Source: Erigeron canadensis
Lineage: Eukaryota > Streptophyta > Magnoliopsida > Asterales > Asteraceae
Length of the DNA: 64,000 nucleotides
Assembly: GCF_010389155.1 (NCBI RefSeq)
Contig: NC_057763.1
Span: 7,378,649-7,442,648, forward strand
Reading direction: 5' to 3'
The notes under the pieces are model-generated. The model searched no databases. It was not told where the DNA came from and saw only the letters and a list, made by a program, of their open reading frames with translations. Shown here piece by piece: positions 33,692 to 46,154 of the stretch. The translations under genes and the position numbers were made by a program. The first letter of the stretch is position 1; each line of letters opens with the position of its first letter.

Positions 33692-34735
33692 TTACGCCAT
33701 ATTGCACTCTGGAGGCAATCCTTGAGGAAATCTTTTGGAATCAGAGCAGTAGTTGTATATCATGTAATTCTTTTGAACCCAACTTAGTCTCTCTTGCTTT
33801 GTGTTATCCAATTCCTCTGACAACCACGCCTGATTCGTGTCTGAGGACGATGGAGAAGCACCGCAAGACGATTTCCCAGAAGCCACGACACACGCATCCG
33901 CCTTGAAGTTTCTGTAAGAAGCGGTGAAAGGGGCGTTACTCCAGTCGGTTTTCACAAGCCCACCCCTTGTTGCCCAGTCATCAGCATTCCATAAGCTAGA
34001 ATGTATCCTCATTGATTGGTTTTTTGGAAATGGTACTCCAATTGATTCTGCATTCTTGAACTCCCTAATAGGTGTTTCATCGACCGAAAATCTGGAACAA
34101 GAAAAAGTGACAAAAAGTAAAAATCAATGGTACATAAAAATAAGGTGAAAATGGGCATGATGCAGGGGAATTAATATCAAGACTTACATGATGCGTTGAG
34201 GGTTCCAAAGGATGGAATATGTGTGAAAATCGGCAGTTGGGTCGAACCACAAATAGAACTGTTGCTCTCTATTGCCTTTGCCTTGACTAAACACATTTGT
34301 ATGTAAGATGTATGGATCACCACTCAAGTTCCCCAAGAACTCGAAGTCGATTTCATCCCAGTTTGATCCCTTTGAAGACAACTGCAATAACAATAATAAC
34401 ACCACAAATTATAAATCAATTTATATATACATACGGTCTTAGGTAGCTAATGATAAATATATATATTTATAACTTACATAATATGCAGTGACAGTGCCAG
34501 CAGAATTTCCAGGTACAAGCTTGAGTTGCATATCGATTTTGCCAAACAAGTACTCGTTTCTTGATTCAAAACCCGAACCAGATGATTTGTCAAGGGAGAG
34601 CGTTAATTGGTCCGCGTTAAGTATCTTACCGCGGCCATCGCCCCAAGTGATATCAAACTCATTGTAGAAGTTAGCAGAGACAAGTGAAATAGTCATTAGA
34701 GATAGTAACATAAGGAAAAATGTTGTAGAAGCCAT
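33692..34735 (-). CDS. XTH: Xyloglucan endotransglucosylase/hydrolase, copy C
   Basis: Secreted GH16 cell-wall enzyme. Exons 34478-34735, 34188-34381 and 33692-34091 join into 283 aa. Signal peptide about 1-21 ([21 protein letters not shown]). Catalytic [11 protein letters not shown] with E96 and E100, then glycosylation site NLS. C-terminal cysteines conserved. Head-to-head with copy D, about 3.9 kb between the two start codons. The mature protein differs from D at only a few positions, mostly in the C-terminal third, while the signal peptides differ strongly. TATAAATA lies about 72 bp upstream of the ATG, and D has the same box at a similar distance. Group-II XTH (TCH4/XTH22-25-like) is my best guess. 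Confidence 0.95.
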
Positions 34736-34806
34736 TTGGAATGTATTTATGTTTTAAGTTTGTTTGGTAAAGTTTGAAGTGAAGATTTGAAGTGTGAAGA
34801 GTGTTG

Positions 34807-34814
34807 TATTTATA
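34807..34814 (-). promoter_or_regulatory. TATA box of XTH copy C
   Basis: TATAAATA within CACTATAAATACAAC on the minus strand, a context shared with copy D. Confidence 0.7.
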
Positions 34815-35490
34815 GTGTGTTTAAAATTTGAGGGAAAGCGAGGAGGAAAGTGAGATTATTTGAAGGATTTATTAGAGTTGGTGAAGGGATTTTGGCTGTT
34901 TACAACTGGAGGGTGGCTACTAGTTTTGGGAAGTATAAAAAGATGGTTAAGTTTTGCTTTTGTATTCTTAGTTGTCATGAGGTTATTGATATATATTTTT
35001 ATTGTATGTATTGCTTATAAGTTATTATGATTTTTTTATTAACGAGTCGACATATTTGGGGATTGAATTAAACATTATATTAGTTTTTCCAAGGTAATAC
35101 CTTAAATAGGGGTAGAGATCCTCTAACTTTACCTCTTAACCCCTTAAGTTACCTCTAACTTGTTAGAATCCTCACTCCTTAAATAGTCCTTAGTACAATA
35201 TTAACATTAGAATTATCACAATAATAATTGTTAGTTCTATGGTTTTGCTATATGTGACCCTTTTAATTAATATGCATTATACAATTAACATAAAATTCAG
35301 ATACTGAGATTTTAATATAAGAACTAAAAATTTTAACAGAAGTTAAGTAAATTTACCGTTTTCATTATTACTATTACTCATAATATTGTATAGTAATAAA
35401 GTTATGCATGAACTCTTTTGATTACTCAAACTTAGAGCACTAAGAGGGTGTTTAGAATTACGTTTTATAGTAGTTATCTGATTATTATAT
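34815..35490. other. Intergenic (start of head-to-head XTH spacer)
   Basis: No gene seen; AT-rich, with no clear repeat boundary. Confidence 0.4.
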
Positions 35491-35494
35491 TTGT

Positions 35495-35665
35495 AGTGGC
35501 TCATTGATAAGGTCTTTGATTTTGGAGGATCCACCTAGGTTCGAGTCTCACTACTTCTCACATTTGTGGGAGTGGATTAATAGGGATTTTTCAAGAGTTC
35601 TGTGTTTCATCTCAGGCATGCGTGTAATTTAGAAGTAGGAGTAGAAGTAGATTAAATGGCGTTTA
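35495..35665 (+). mobile_element. tRNA-derived SINE-like element
   Basis: A-box-like TGGCTCATTGATAAGG from about 35497 and B box GGTTCGAGTCT at 35538-35548. A body follows that contains TGTGGGAGTGGATTAATAGG, resembling the third SINE-like copy nearby. Confidence 0.6.
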
Positions 35666-35849
35666 CAAAAAACACAAATAATCTAAAATAGTATTTGTAT
35701 GAAAAACTGATTATTTGCTATGAAAACGCAGTTTTGAAGAAGCAGGTACACATGCTTTTTCAAAACTTGAAAACTCATAATCTATTTTAAAAACGAACAA
35801 TTTTTTTTGTAATCGAAATACCAAACACCAAATAAATGAGTAATAGCCA

Positions 35850-36010
35850 ATGGGTTGGTGGCCCACAGGTAAGGTCGATCTTGGGAAATCCATCAGGGTT
35901 TGAAACCTACTTCCTATATTTGTAGGAGTGAATTATTAGCGAGATTTCGAGAATCTTGGATTTCATCCTAAGCACACATAGTTCGAACTCTGCATACTGC
36001 CAATTGAATG
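35850..36010 (+). mobile_element. tRNA-derived SINE-like element
   Basis: A-box-like TGGCCCACAGGTAAGG at about 35858 and B-box-like GGTTTGAAACC at 35897-35907. The body (TTGTAGGAGTGAATTATTAG) resembles the copy at 35495-35665, so the two belong to one family. Confidence 0.5.
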
Positions 36011-37952
36011 TCACTCTGTTGTCTCAAATGTTAACTAGTAATCGCTAACTACCAGCTTGATGTTAGAAAAAATAAATTAAATGGGTAACATACTCTTAAC
36101 AACTTAATACTACGGAATAATTGATTTATTTTTTTTTAATATTATTGAACATAAGTTTATTTCCTTACATTTAATTACACTTTTTTAATCATCAATTCCT
36201 AAGCTATATAGATGTTAAATATTGTTAGCAGCGTAACTTAACTTTTTATTAAAAGTTGATTTTTTGTTAATGTTTGATGATCAAAGTCTGTTTACCTTGT
36301 TACGGTATAGGCAAGATGTCACCCCTCTTTAAAAAAAACCCCTGGAATATCTCGTCGGACGATACAGCCGCTAATTGCGGTAGAATTTGTGTCTCCTCAT
36401 ACTCTAACCTGGAGCCTTCATAGAAGGGCTTTAGATGCCATGATTTAATAATAACAATTTTACAAAGAAAAAATTAAATGCTAGTCGATCACTTGAATGT
36501 ATTACAGGAATAATACATGTGATACATTATAATTTTTCCGACTCTTTTGCGTAAAATTTGACAGCCACTCCATAAAACCATCAAATGTTGGTAAGAAGTT
36601 ATAAAAATGTTATAAATTATTTTTGTTGTCGTACTATACTAGTAATATGTTATGCTAGCTATAAGTTATAACTAAAAGATGTTCTTTAGAGTTTACTCAT
36701 TTACATACAAAAATTGTACTCATGTATCTGGTTTTTTCTTTAACTTTTAGAAATAAAAAGTACTTTTTTATCCTTAAACTTCAAAAAATAAGGTGTTGTA
36801 AAATGAAGCCCTTTAAGTGTTTTTGATATAGTAAAATATAGTATTTTATGCGCGTTATGTGAAGCCGTAAGTGTTTCATTTAATATTCTCCTAAAATATA
36901 AAATAAAATAAAAATTTTTATCTTTATTTTTATATATACTAAAAGACAACTGATCAAATAACTTTTTAACCAATCATAGATTTTAATTAGATCAAATTGG
37001 ATATTGATGATGTCATTATTAATTTAAATATAAATTAAAAATTTTAATAATCATTATTTAAATATATTAATATATTATATTTATATTAATATTTATAAAA
37101 AAAATCTCATTAATTTATACTTTTTTGTTTTCCATCAATAATTTACACTTTTTACTCTCTCTAAATACTTAATTTATAATTATTATAATTTGTAGTTTCA
37201 ACTTAAAGATCGCCTAGTATGTCACAATCTACAACTTTGATAGACATATTATGATTTTTTTAATATTCAAATATCGTTATGTATGTCACATTAAACAACT
37301 TCGATTAACATTTTTTCAAAAGAATTTAACAATAAAACTCAAAGTTTTATAATATAGATTAATTAATTATTACTAAAAATTGTAAACTAAATTTTAAATC
37401 GTAATAAACTAACATCTATCTAATATTGATAAAGTTGTAAGCCTGTATATTTGACATATACCTAAAATCTATTATAATACGAAGTACATTTATATCGTGG
37501 ACAAATGGACATGCTTTAGATCTTCAAGATAGATTCCGTAGTATAGAGAAAATTTGTAACGTGTGTGATTCTCCGCGTACGGGTCTGTTGTGTTGGCCAT
37601 ATTGCGCATTAATTAAGGATGTGATCTTACTCGGCTTTGGTGGAAACTTCATTTTGGCCAAAGACATTGATTAAACCACCTTTTTTTTGCTTTCGGTGAG
37701 AATTATATAAAACTATGATATCAACCACATCCTTTTTGGGTGGTTGTTGTATCAATCCATGTTTAATTGTTCAATTTAAAGATATTGAGAGGTTAATTGA
37801 GATTCGGTCAAAAAAAATTTAGTATATTTTAAACAAAATTAAGATAAGATAAAATTAACATTAAGGCTAAGATTTTGTAAAAATTGTCACTATTTCAGCT
37901 AATGCATCATTTCTAATAGTGTGGTACGCATATAAGGTAGTCATATATTATA
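36011..37952. other. Intergenic, AT-rich, no gene seen
   Basis: Part of the spacer between XTH copies C and D. 36940-37145 (ACTAAAAGACAACTGATC, then TTTCCATCAATAATTTACAC) loosely resembles Helitron interior sequence at 16567-17158, but no clean ends were found. No credible open frame. Confidence 0.4.
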
Positions 37953-38165
37953 CTCTCTCCGTCCCATTTTAGTTATCATGTTGACTAACTTTGACCGTAA
38001 ATAACTTTGTTTGTACTATATAGTAATTGATGAAACTTATATAAACGAAAAGTACATCAAAAACTCAATTTATTCATATATTTTATATCATGTGTTACAT
38101 GACACAAACAAAGGTATTTACGGTCAAAGTTAATCAACATGACAACTAAAATAGGACGGAAGGAG
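37953..38165. mobile_element. Stowaway MITE (213 bp)
   Basis: TIRs CTCTCTCCGTCCCATTTTAG and, at the right, AAATAGGACGGAAGGAG, with a longer inverted match (CATGTTGACTAACTTTGACC). Flanked by TA on both sides (37951-37952, 38166-38167). The CTCCCTCCGTCCC-type end and TA duplication are diagnostic of Stowaway. It sits about 0.5 kb upstream of XTH copy D. Confidence 0.85.
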
Positions 38166-38574
38166 TAGATTAATAATAATAGTGACCATTACTACTAGTC
38201 CACGCCATCACTATCATTCGCCATCATCTTCATCTCATTGTGTGTAGATACCGTGAATACTTTACAACATATTATATTAATAATGACTCAAAACAATTTG
38301 ACTTGGTGAGGTCATACTCAATGTAATTAGAAAAAGTGGGCATAAATTAAATATTATTTTCTGAAAGACAATAACAACAAAACACGCTTCTTTTCCCATG
38401 ACCAATAAAATCAGTCATCTAGACCCGAGTCTTTTTCGATACAACTTAAAAAGGACATTGTATTTTGCACACGCTAACACCAGCTGTTACACAACAATCT
38501 CCTGCTCACCAACCCAACTTCACTGCATGTAATTTTCATACCCACTTTCCTTCAATCTTCCAAAATCCCACACT

Positions 38575-38582
38575 ATAAATAC
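38575..38582 (+). promoter_or_regulatory. TATA box of XTH copy D
   Basis: TATAAATA in the context CACTATAAATACAAC, about 68 bp before the ATG at 38650. Confidence 0.7.
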
Positions 38583-38649
38583 AACAAACTTCATGTTTTC
38601 CATATATCTCCAAATAACTTATTCACACAACATTTTAGCTACACATAAA

Positions 38650-39693
38650 ATGGCATATTTTTCTAAAACACTTTCTATATCCATCCTAGTTATCGTATCT
38701 CTTTCACTTGTCTCGGCTAATTTCTATAATGAGTTTGATATCACTTGGGGCGATGGCCGCGGTAAGATACTTAACGCGGACCAATTAACGCTCTCCCTCG
38801 ACAAATCATCTGGTTCAGGTTTTGAATCAAGAAATGAGTACTTGTTTGGCAAAATCGATATGCAACTCAAGCTTGTACCTGGGAACTCCGCTGGCACTGT
38901 CACTGCATATTATGTAAGTTAATCTACACATTATATTACTACTTACGTAACATACAGGATTTATGTATAATCTAAAAATGGTTTGTTAACTAATATTTGT
39001 GTTATCATTATTATTGCAGTTGTCTTCAAAGGGATCAAACTGGGATGAAATCGACTTCGAGTTCTTGGGAAACTTGAGTGGCGATCCTTACATTCTACAT
39101 ACAAATGTGTTTAGTCAAGGCAAAGGCAATAGAGAGCAACAATTCTATTTGTGGTTTGACCCAACTGCCGATTTTCACACATATTCCATCCTTTGGAACC
39201 CTCAACGTATCATGTAAGTATATTAATACTAATTCCCCTGCATCATGCCGATTTTGGTACCATTTTTACTTATTATCGTTTATTCTTGTTCAGATTTTCG
39301 GTCGATGAAACACCCATTAGGGAGTTCAAGAATGCAGAATCAATTGGAGTACCATTTCCAAAAAACCAGCCAATGAGGATACATTCTAGCTTATGGAATG
39401 CTGATGACTGGGCAACAAGGGGAGGGCTTGTGAAAACCGACTGGAGTAACGCCCCTTTCACCGCCTCTTACAGAAGCTTCAAGGCGGATGCGTGTGTCGT
39501 GGCTTCTGGAAAATCGTCTTGCGGTGCTTCTCCATCGTCTCCAAACACGAATCAGGCGTGGTTATCAGAGGAATTGGATAACACAAAGCAAGAGAGGCTA
39601 AGTTGGGTTCAAAAGAATTACATGATATACAACTACTGCTCTGATTCCAAAAGATTTCCTCAAGGTTTTCCTCCCGAGTGCAATATGGCATAA
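38650..39693 (+). CDS. XTH: Xyloglucan endotransglucosylase/hydrolase, copy D
   Basis: Secreted GH16 cell-wall enzyme. Exons 38650-38913, 39020-39213 and 39294-39693 join into 285 aa. The ATG at 38650 ([20 protein letters not shown]) is preferred over an in-frame ATG at 38593, because it gives a normal signal peptide and leaves room for a 5' leader after the TATA box. Catalytic [11 protein letters not shown] with E98 and E102, then NLS. C-terminal cysteines conserved. It is the inverted sister of copy C: exons are about 96% identical where I compared them by eye, but intron 1, the signal-peptide codons and the flanks differ much more. Apparently functional. Confidence 0.95.
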
Positions 39694-40284
39694 TTAGGAG
39701 TTTGGTCTTGATTCATAATTCAATTCATTATTTGTATTCATTGTAGCTATATAATCAATCAATCAATAAATATTCAAATCTTATATATTAATTTGCAACA
39801 ATTTGACGTTATACTTACAGATACTTATCGTCGATCACTGTCAAACATTAATCCATCAAGAACAACTTATTTAGGTAAATGGGATCCTTGGATATATAGA
39901 TAGTCTTGAACTATCCTTGGCTCCTTGCAAGTTGTATTATCTTTACCAAAGAGAAGAAGAGAATGGTTTAATTGTTAGTTACATATATTATAGAGTTTTG
40001 GCCTTGATGTATTGGGTGCGATCAATCAACTAAAAGTTATGAATTCAAGTCTTACGACCTTTTTGGACTATATTCAAATTCACTAAAAAAACATGTATAG
40101 CAAAGATTGGACGATTAGATTCAAAAATAGCATTCGCATAATGTTGAAAACTAGCTCAAAATTAACTTCATTTTCAATGGACGAAGCTCGGGACAACTAA
40201 TACAAACATATTATAGCTTAGGCATATGTAACATCTGAAACCAATAGATTTCCGAGGGATTCTACAAAGTTAGGCAGTGATAGA
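39694..40284. other. Intergenic between XTH copy D and the WD40 gene
   Basis: 3' flank of copy D, partly similar to that of copy C (ATTCAATTCATTAT, then TCAATAAATATT). No gene seen. Confidence 0.5.
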
Positions 40285-40430
40285 TCAAAAGGACTGTACA
40301 TTATAGCGTTGATCAAGTCACTACAGAAAACAAGCCATTACATGTCAGTTTAGCGCTATGAGCTCTAGATATAAACCTGGCCCATATGTCATGCCTTCAA
40401 GCATTCCAGTCTTCAAGGTATGAGCATCAC
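40285..40430 (-). pseudogene. Duplicated fragment of the WD40 gene's last exon and 3' flank
   Basis: A diverged direct copy of 40454-40600 (shared blocks CAAGTCACTA, AAAACAAGCCATTACA, AGATATAAACCTG, TGAGCATCA). It includes the equivalent of the stop codon and last codons of the adjacent gene's final exon but no open frame. Confidence 0.8.
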
Positions 40431-40524
40431 CAAGCATAATATGTTACAAATAGTCAAAAGGAGTGTCTGTTATAGGGTGCTCAAGTCACTATAGAAAACA
40501 AGCCATTACAGGTAGGTTTACTGG

Positions 40525-43500
40525 TTATGTGCTCCAGATATAAACCTGACCTCCCCATGTCGCCCCTGCAAGCATCCCAGGCTTCAACGGATGAGCATCA
40601 AAACGACATGCGATTGCAGTAATGTGAGAGCTATCAAGAGTAGTAACAACTCTCCTCTTTTCTGCGGAAATAATATCAACTCCCCTTTTCATGTTTCCCA
40701 CATATATATGAGAGTCATCCCAGCCCCATATACCTCTACATTCAAAACAGGGGGAAAAAAGACCACAATTAGATGATGGACAAACAAATACAAAACCACT
40801 ATCCAATATAGCTTAAATAGGAAGAGAAGACTATTTTACTACCAAAGAATACATTTTGAGACTATAAAAATAAACTAAATAAACTATCTAGCCAGAACAT
40901 CGTATTTGCCAGCCTAATGAACAGTTTTAGGTCATAGAGTTGAACCATGGCAGCAGCATAATCTCTTCTTATGAACTTTAAAATAATATCGTGAGAAGAA
41001 TGCATTAAACTTTTAATGTACTAGACGGTCAGAGGTTATTAAAATGTCAACTTCAATGTAAGAGCTTTGCTGACTGCAAACATAGAGAAGCTTACTTGAA
41101 TGCAGAAATCAACAAGCCTGTCTTATTGTTATGGTATATCATGACTTCATTATCATAATTTGTCCCGCTTAGCACTCCAATCTTGACATCAACGCTAGAT
41201 GAAAACATTACAAGAGAGAAACAAGTCAGGTACATCAACTTTAAATGTGTAAAATCAGAGAACAAGCTCTTTAAAGCAGTATCATTCAATATGATCCACA
41301 TGTAAACAATGTAAAGCAATGAAATAAGTTGAGCGTCGACATATTATGATTGACATTTCTTTCTGCTCAGTGTCATGAAATAAGTCCTGCTTCACCTACC
41401 GATTTCAACTTTAATTCCAGTTGGCAGCTCAAAGCATGTTTTACAATAAATTATGTCAATAATGTATCAGTTGTAACTTGTAAGATCTTAACTACAAAGT
41501 TAAAAAAATTCTTTGGCTGCCAAAACATTATATGTTCCCCTCAACGTCAATGCCCCTGTGGGCTATGTGAGAAGGAAACCTCCAATGTCATTATGATAAC
41601 TTTATCAAATCAATGTCGACAATAGGCCTTATGTTTGCTTTGAAAACTCCAACTCCAAAGAAACATCAAGATACACATTTAAGAGCACCGCCATCAAGCT
41701 ATGCAGTTTGACATCAGCTATAGGTCTGGGTATGGTGTCAAATTGGGCTCTGGTCAAAAAGGGTCACATTTAAGCATAGGGGGCACACACCTTTTTGTGT
41801 ATTTTCTACCTTTATAAAATATAACAATGTGTTATGAAAATTATTATAAAAGCTTACCTGATAAAATTATAGTTTTTTTGATAAAACAGAAGGCTATAGC
41901 AGGTAAGCATAAAACTAAACCTGAGGCAAAGCTTGAAACCTTTGCTCTATGTTTAGGATTTTTCATCTGACCCAAATTGACCCTATTTCATAAAAATGCA
42001 TTAATATTGCCACCATATGAATCAAAACTTAACCAAGGAGAAAGACGGTCTAACATGTTTATTGGGAAACATCCACCACCTTCTTGTAACTTACTACAAA
42101 TAAAGACATACAAGCATTTAAATGGTTAATTGCCAATACATCCATGTAAACTGCAAAAGGCAGGAATTGTACCTTGTTGTAGCGAGATGGCTTCCTGAAG
42201 GAGAGAAGTAGGCAGACTGTACACCCCTCTCACAAGTAATCATCTTAAGAGAGTCAGGCTTGCTCTTACCAAGTTTTCTCAAATCCCAAATGCAGACAGT
42301 TCTATCTGTTGAACTTGTAGCCATCATATTAAGATTTTCTGGATTAAAATCTATCGTATTAATTCTACTCTCATGCAGCTCCCATGAAAATGACGTCTTC
42401 CCGGACCTCTCATCCCAGCTATGAACTACTCCATGACCCTCACCAATATACAAGGAGTTAACATCGTCAGGTCGTTGAGACATAGATATTATTGCATGTT
42501 CAGTGGAATATGCAAGGTCAAACATCTCCTTTTGAACATCTAATGAGCGAACTTGACCATCATAACAGCATGTAAATATCTTCAACAAGTCACACAAATA
42601 TGCATCAGCATCAAAAATAGAAACAATATATAACCTGAATACAAAAGGTTAGCCCCCTATTGCAAGTATTAGAGAATCTTGTTCCAGTCAATCCTTGATT
42701 CCATGTATAAACAGATGATCTTTCTTTTTGAACGGCAAAATTAGTGTGTATATATATATATTAACTATAAAATAACCGACTAGCAATGTGCTAGGGGTTA
42801 AAGTTACAATTACAAATACACATTCTAGATAGCCATCAATTTACTTTACCTAGAAAACTCCCGACTGCAAAGAATGCAAAAAGTTTGAAAAAACTTATGC
42901 CGATTATGGTTCATAATAATGTTCATTAGTATAAAAAATAACTTCCAGAATTACAATGTAAAGTAAACTTCAGGCACAATGTATCAAATATACCTTGTTC
43001 AACGAAAATGGTTGAATAACAATTGCTGAGACAGGTGCCGAATGAGGATGATATATGTAAATCCCATCACCATCCTTATCTTCCGAATCCACATTCCAAA
43101 ACCCTACATCTCCTAAATTATTCCCCACGGCAACCATACTCATATCTGCGGACGGAAAGAACTTAACACTCACTATCCTTTTTGGCACAACACGAGCAAT
43201 GTTCTCTGGTACCAACTCCATCGAATCCAAATCAATGGAAGCCATAACCCTAAACTTTTTCTTCCCATAATCACCATTTTCCAATCCAGACTTCTTACAA
43301 ACACTCAAAATTTTACTGACAAGTGCCTCATCCGATTCGGAGCTAGTAATTGCATCTCTCATACTAATCGGAAACAACTCTCGCGGAGGCTCATTAGGGA
43401 TAACCTGTGATTTTAGTTTGGGTAATTTCTTAGGTGCTTTTCCTTGGGCTCTTAAAGATCTACGAATTACGATTGGAGTTTCAGATCTCACTTTTTTCTT

Positions 43501-44094
43501 TGAACTAAGTTTGTATGATTTAGTCCCTGCCCTGTTCAAATTAACACATAGATTCATTAATTCAACACATTCATAACTAAAAGCATGTGCGCGTTTCTCC
43601 TATATATATATATATATATATATTGTGTAATAGATACAGAGGTTTGTTAGGGTAAAACAAACTTTTTATTGTAATATACAAATAGAGGACAACATGTGCC
43701 ACTTTGTGCATCAAATTTTGGGAGCAATGATACGCATTCATACACTGATTATTGAACTAAAAGATATAAAAAAATATGCATACATATAAATATAAATATA
43801 TACGTATTCTTATATATATATATATGTTTACCACAAGACAGTTCAGGAGCAGTAGAAAGTTGCCACAACCTAGGAGGGGTTTACATTTAATAAAATGATA
43901 CATAAACATAAATATACATATACAGATGATAAGGAGAGAGAAATGAAAAACCTGTGCTGCCGCAGCTTGAAGGCGGAGGCAGAGAGATCGGAAAGTGTTG
44001 ATTTGATGTTGAGAGAAACGAGCAGTTCCTCGTTGCGCTTGATGTTTTCGAGTCGTTTCCGTTCATATTCTGCTACTTTCTTATTCCTCGTCAT
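40525..44094 (-). CDS. WD40 repeat protein, WDR76/CMR1 type
   Basis: Five exons (43952-44094, 42994-43531, 42173-42579, 41096-41194, 40525-40735) with GT-AG introns join into 465 aa. A charged N-terminus (MTRNKKVAEYERKRLENIKR) and basic segment precede a beta-propeller (about residues 165-465). Blades show GNNLGDVGFWNV, GEGHGVVHSWDERSG, STDRTVCIWDLRK and WGGQVYIWST. The overall pattern matches plant WDR76/CMR1-like proteins, which bind damaged DNA or chromatin and can act as substrate receptors of CUL4-DDB1 ligases. CIWDLRK fits a DWD box, so DDB1 binding is a reasonable inference. Family length (about 450-520 aa) agrees. No lesions were seen. Confidence 0.92.
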
Positions 44095-45070
44095 TTTTCT
44101 AAATCTACACAGAGAAACTAGAGAGAGACGGACTGAGAGAGGGAACTGATGAAAAAGAAATGAAATGGGGAGAAGGGGGCGGGAAATTAGAGGAAAATAG
44201 CGGGAAAAAAGGTATTCGGGTCACAATGGTTGGGTCAAGTTTTTCATTTTTTTAATGTTATATATGTACAAGGGAATTAATTTTATCATAACTTTCATAA
44301 TTTTATCAAAACGGTACATTATTAGTTTATACAGCAACGGTTAGTATCTTTATTAAAAATCGGGGTACAAATGTCACCTCCTTACGTATAAGGGATGAGT
44401 AATTGCTTTTATGACTCATTAATCATCATAACCATTTGGTCTTATACTCATATGTCAAAATAGATTGAAAATATGTGTATGCGATGTAACGATATGACGA
44501 CAGCCGCAATAAATGGCAATTGCGGTGATGGATGGTGGTGGTAGGTAATGCGTACATATATACTTCTATACTAGTTTACTATGTTATAGTAAAATATCAC
44601 TTTTTTAAAGAAAATGTTGAAAAATATATAGCAATATTTTTACTTAGCACCCCTTAAAATATTTTCACTTGCCAAAACATTAATGATTAAATTATACCAT
44701 CAATCATTTATCTTGTTGTTAAACTTCATTCTCCTTTATATGTTTTATATATATATTCTACTAGTCTTTAGGTCCATCCGATGAACAGATAGTCTCAAAA
44801 TATATAGAGTATATTAAAGGTATATATCAAAATAATAAAGAACAAAAGAGGTGAACATGAAAATAAAAAATTTAAAGATAAAACTTTTTGTATTAGAAGA
44901 AGAAACTATAATTAAACTATAATTAACAACAAATTAAATTAAAAAAGATGAAAAATAATAATAAAATAACAATTCAATATCAAATAATAAACAAACATGA
45001 ACAAAATACTAAAATTAAAATTAAAGTCATATTAAAAAATCGTATGTTTTTGAGTGCGTATGTGTTTGTT
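44095..45070. other. Intergenic with a degenerate Helitron 3' end
   Basis: 5' leader and promoter region of the WD40 gene up to about 44220. At 44761-44795 (CTAGTCTTTAGGTCCATCCG, then AGTCTCAAAATAT) the sequence matches the minus-strand 3' end of the Helitron at 16567, with a decayed hairpin. Its other end was not found. Confidence 0.45.
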
Positions 45071-46150
45071 TCGGAGGGGGAATCATGACAATATGGCCTT
45101 TGGTCACCGCTTTATGGTTTAAGGTTTGAAAGCCAAAACCCTCGACCTTCAAACCCTAAACCTTAGAGCTTGTTATCATTAGGGAGGGACACATTCTAAA
45201 ACCCTAAAAGGGCATCCTTTCGGAGGAAGGACACATTCTAAAACCTTAAAAAAGGCACCATTTCGGGGGAGGGACGTGCAAATGAAGATTGATTCGGAGG
45301 GGGAATCATGACAACTAGGCATTCGGCCACCACTCTAGGGTTTGGGGTTTGAAGGCTAACCCTCGGCCTTCAAACCCCAAACCCTATAGCTTGTTATCGT
45401 CGAGGAAGGACGTGCAAAATCAAATTTTATTCAGATGGGGAATCGTGACAACGAGGCCTTCGGGCACCGCTCTAGGGTTTAAGGTTTGAAAGCCGATAGA
45501 CTAACCCTCAACCTTTAAACCCTAAACCTGAGAGCTTGTTATTGTTAGGGAGGAACGCATTCTAAAACCCCAAAAAGGGCAACCTTTCGGGAAGAAAGAC
45601 GCATTCTTAAACCCTAAAAAAGGCACCCTTTTGGGGGGAGGGACGTGCAAAATCAACTTTGATTCAGAGGGGGAATCATGACAACGGGGCCTTCGGTCAC
45701 CGCTCTAGGCTTTAGGGTTGCTAACCGTCGGCCTTCAAACCCTAAACGCTAGAGCTTGTTATCGTTAGAAAGGGGGGTGATTTGATTCGGAGGGTGAATC
45801 ATGACAACAGGGCCTTCGGCCACCTAAACGTTAGATATTGTTATCGTTGGGGAAGGACACATTCTAAAACCCTAAAAAAGACACCCTTTCAGGGAGAGAG
45901 ACATATTCTAAAACCCTAAAAAGGGCACCTCTTAGGGGGAGAATGTGCAAAATATAAGTTTGATTCAGAGGGGGAATCATGACAACGGGGCATTCGACCA
46001 CCGCTCTAGGGTTTAGGGTTTGAAGGCCAAGGGTTAACCATAGGCTAACCCTCGACCTTCAAACCCTAAATCCTAGAGCTTGTTAACATCAGGGAGCGAT
46101 GTGGAAAATCAAATTTGTTTCGGAGGGGGAATCATGGCAACGGGGCCTTC
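45071..46150. repeat. Irregular tandem array of telobox-rich hairpin units (seven copies)
   Basis: Seven units start TC(G/A)GA(G/T)GGGGAATC(A/G)TG at about 45071, 45294, 45431, 45664, 45787, 45965 and 46120 (spacing 123-233 bp). Most contain two opposing arms, CTCTAGGGTTTAGGGTTTG and AAACCCTAAACCCTAGAG, plus CATTCTAAAACCCTAAAA. The arms carry AAACCCTA telobox/telomere-like words and can fold back on each other. No coding potential; the family is not recognised. Confidence 0.85.
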
Positions 46151-46154
46151 ACAT

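Noticed and set aside
38593..38649. Earlier in-frame ATG for XTH copy D
   Set aside because: It would put the start about 10 bp after the TATA box and place an atypical sequence before the signal peptide. 38650 fits the family.
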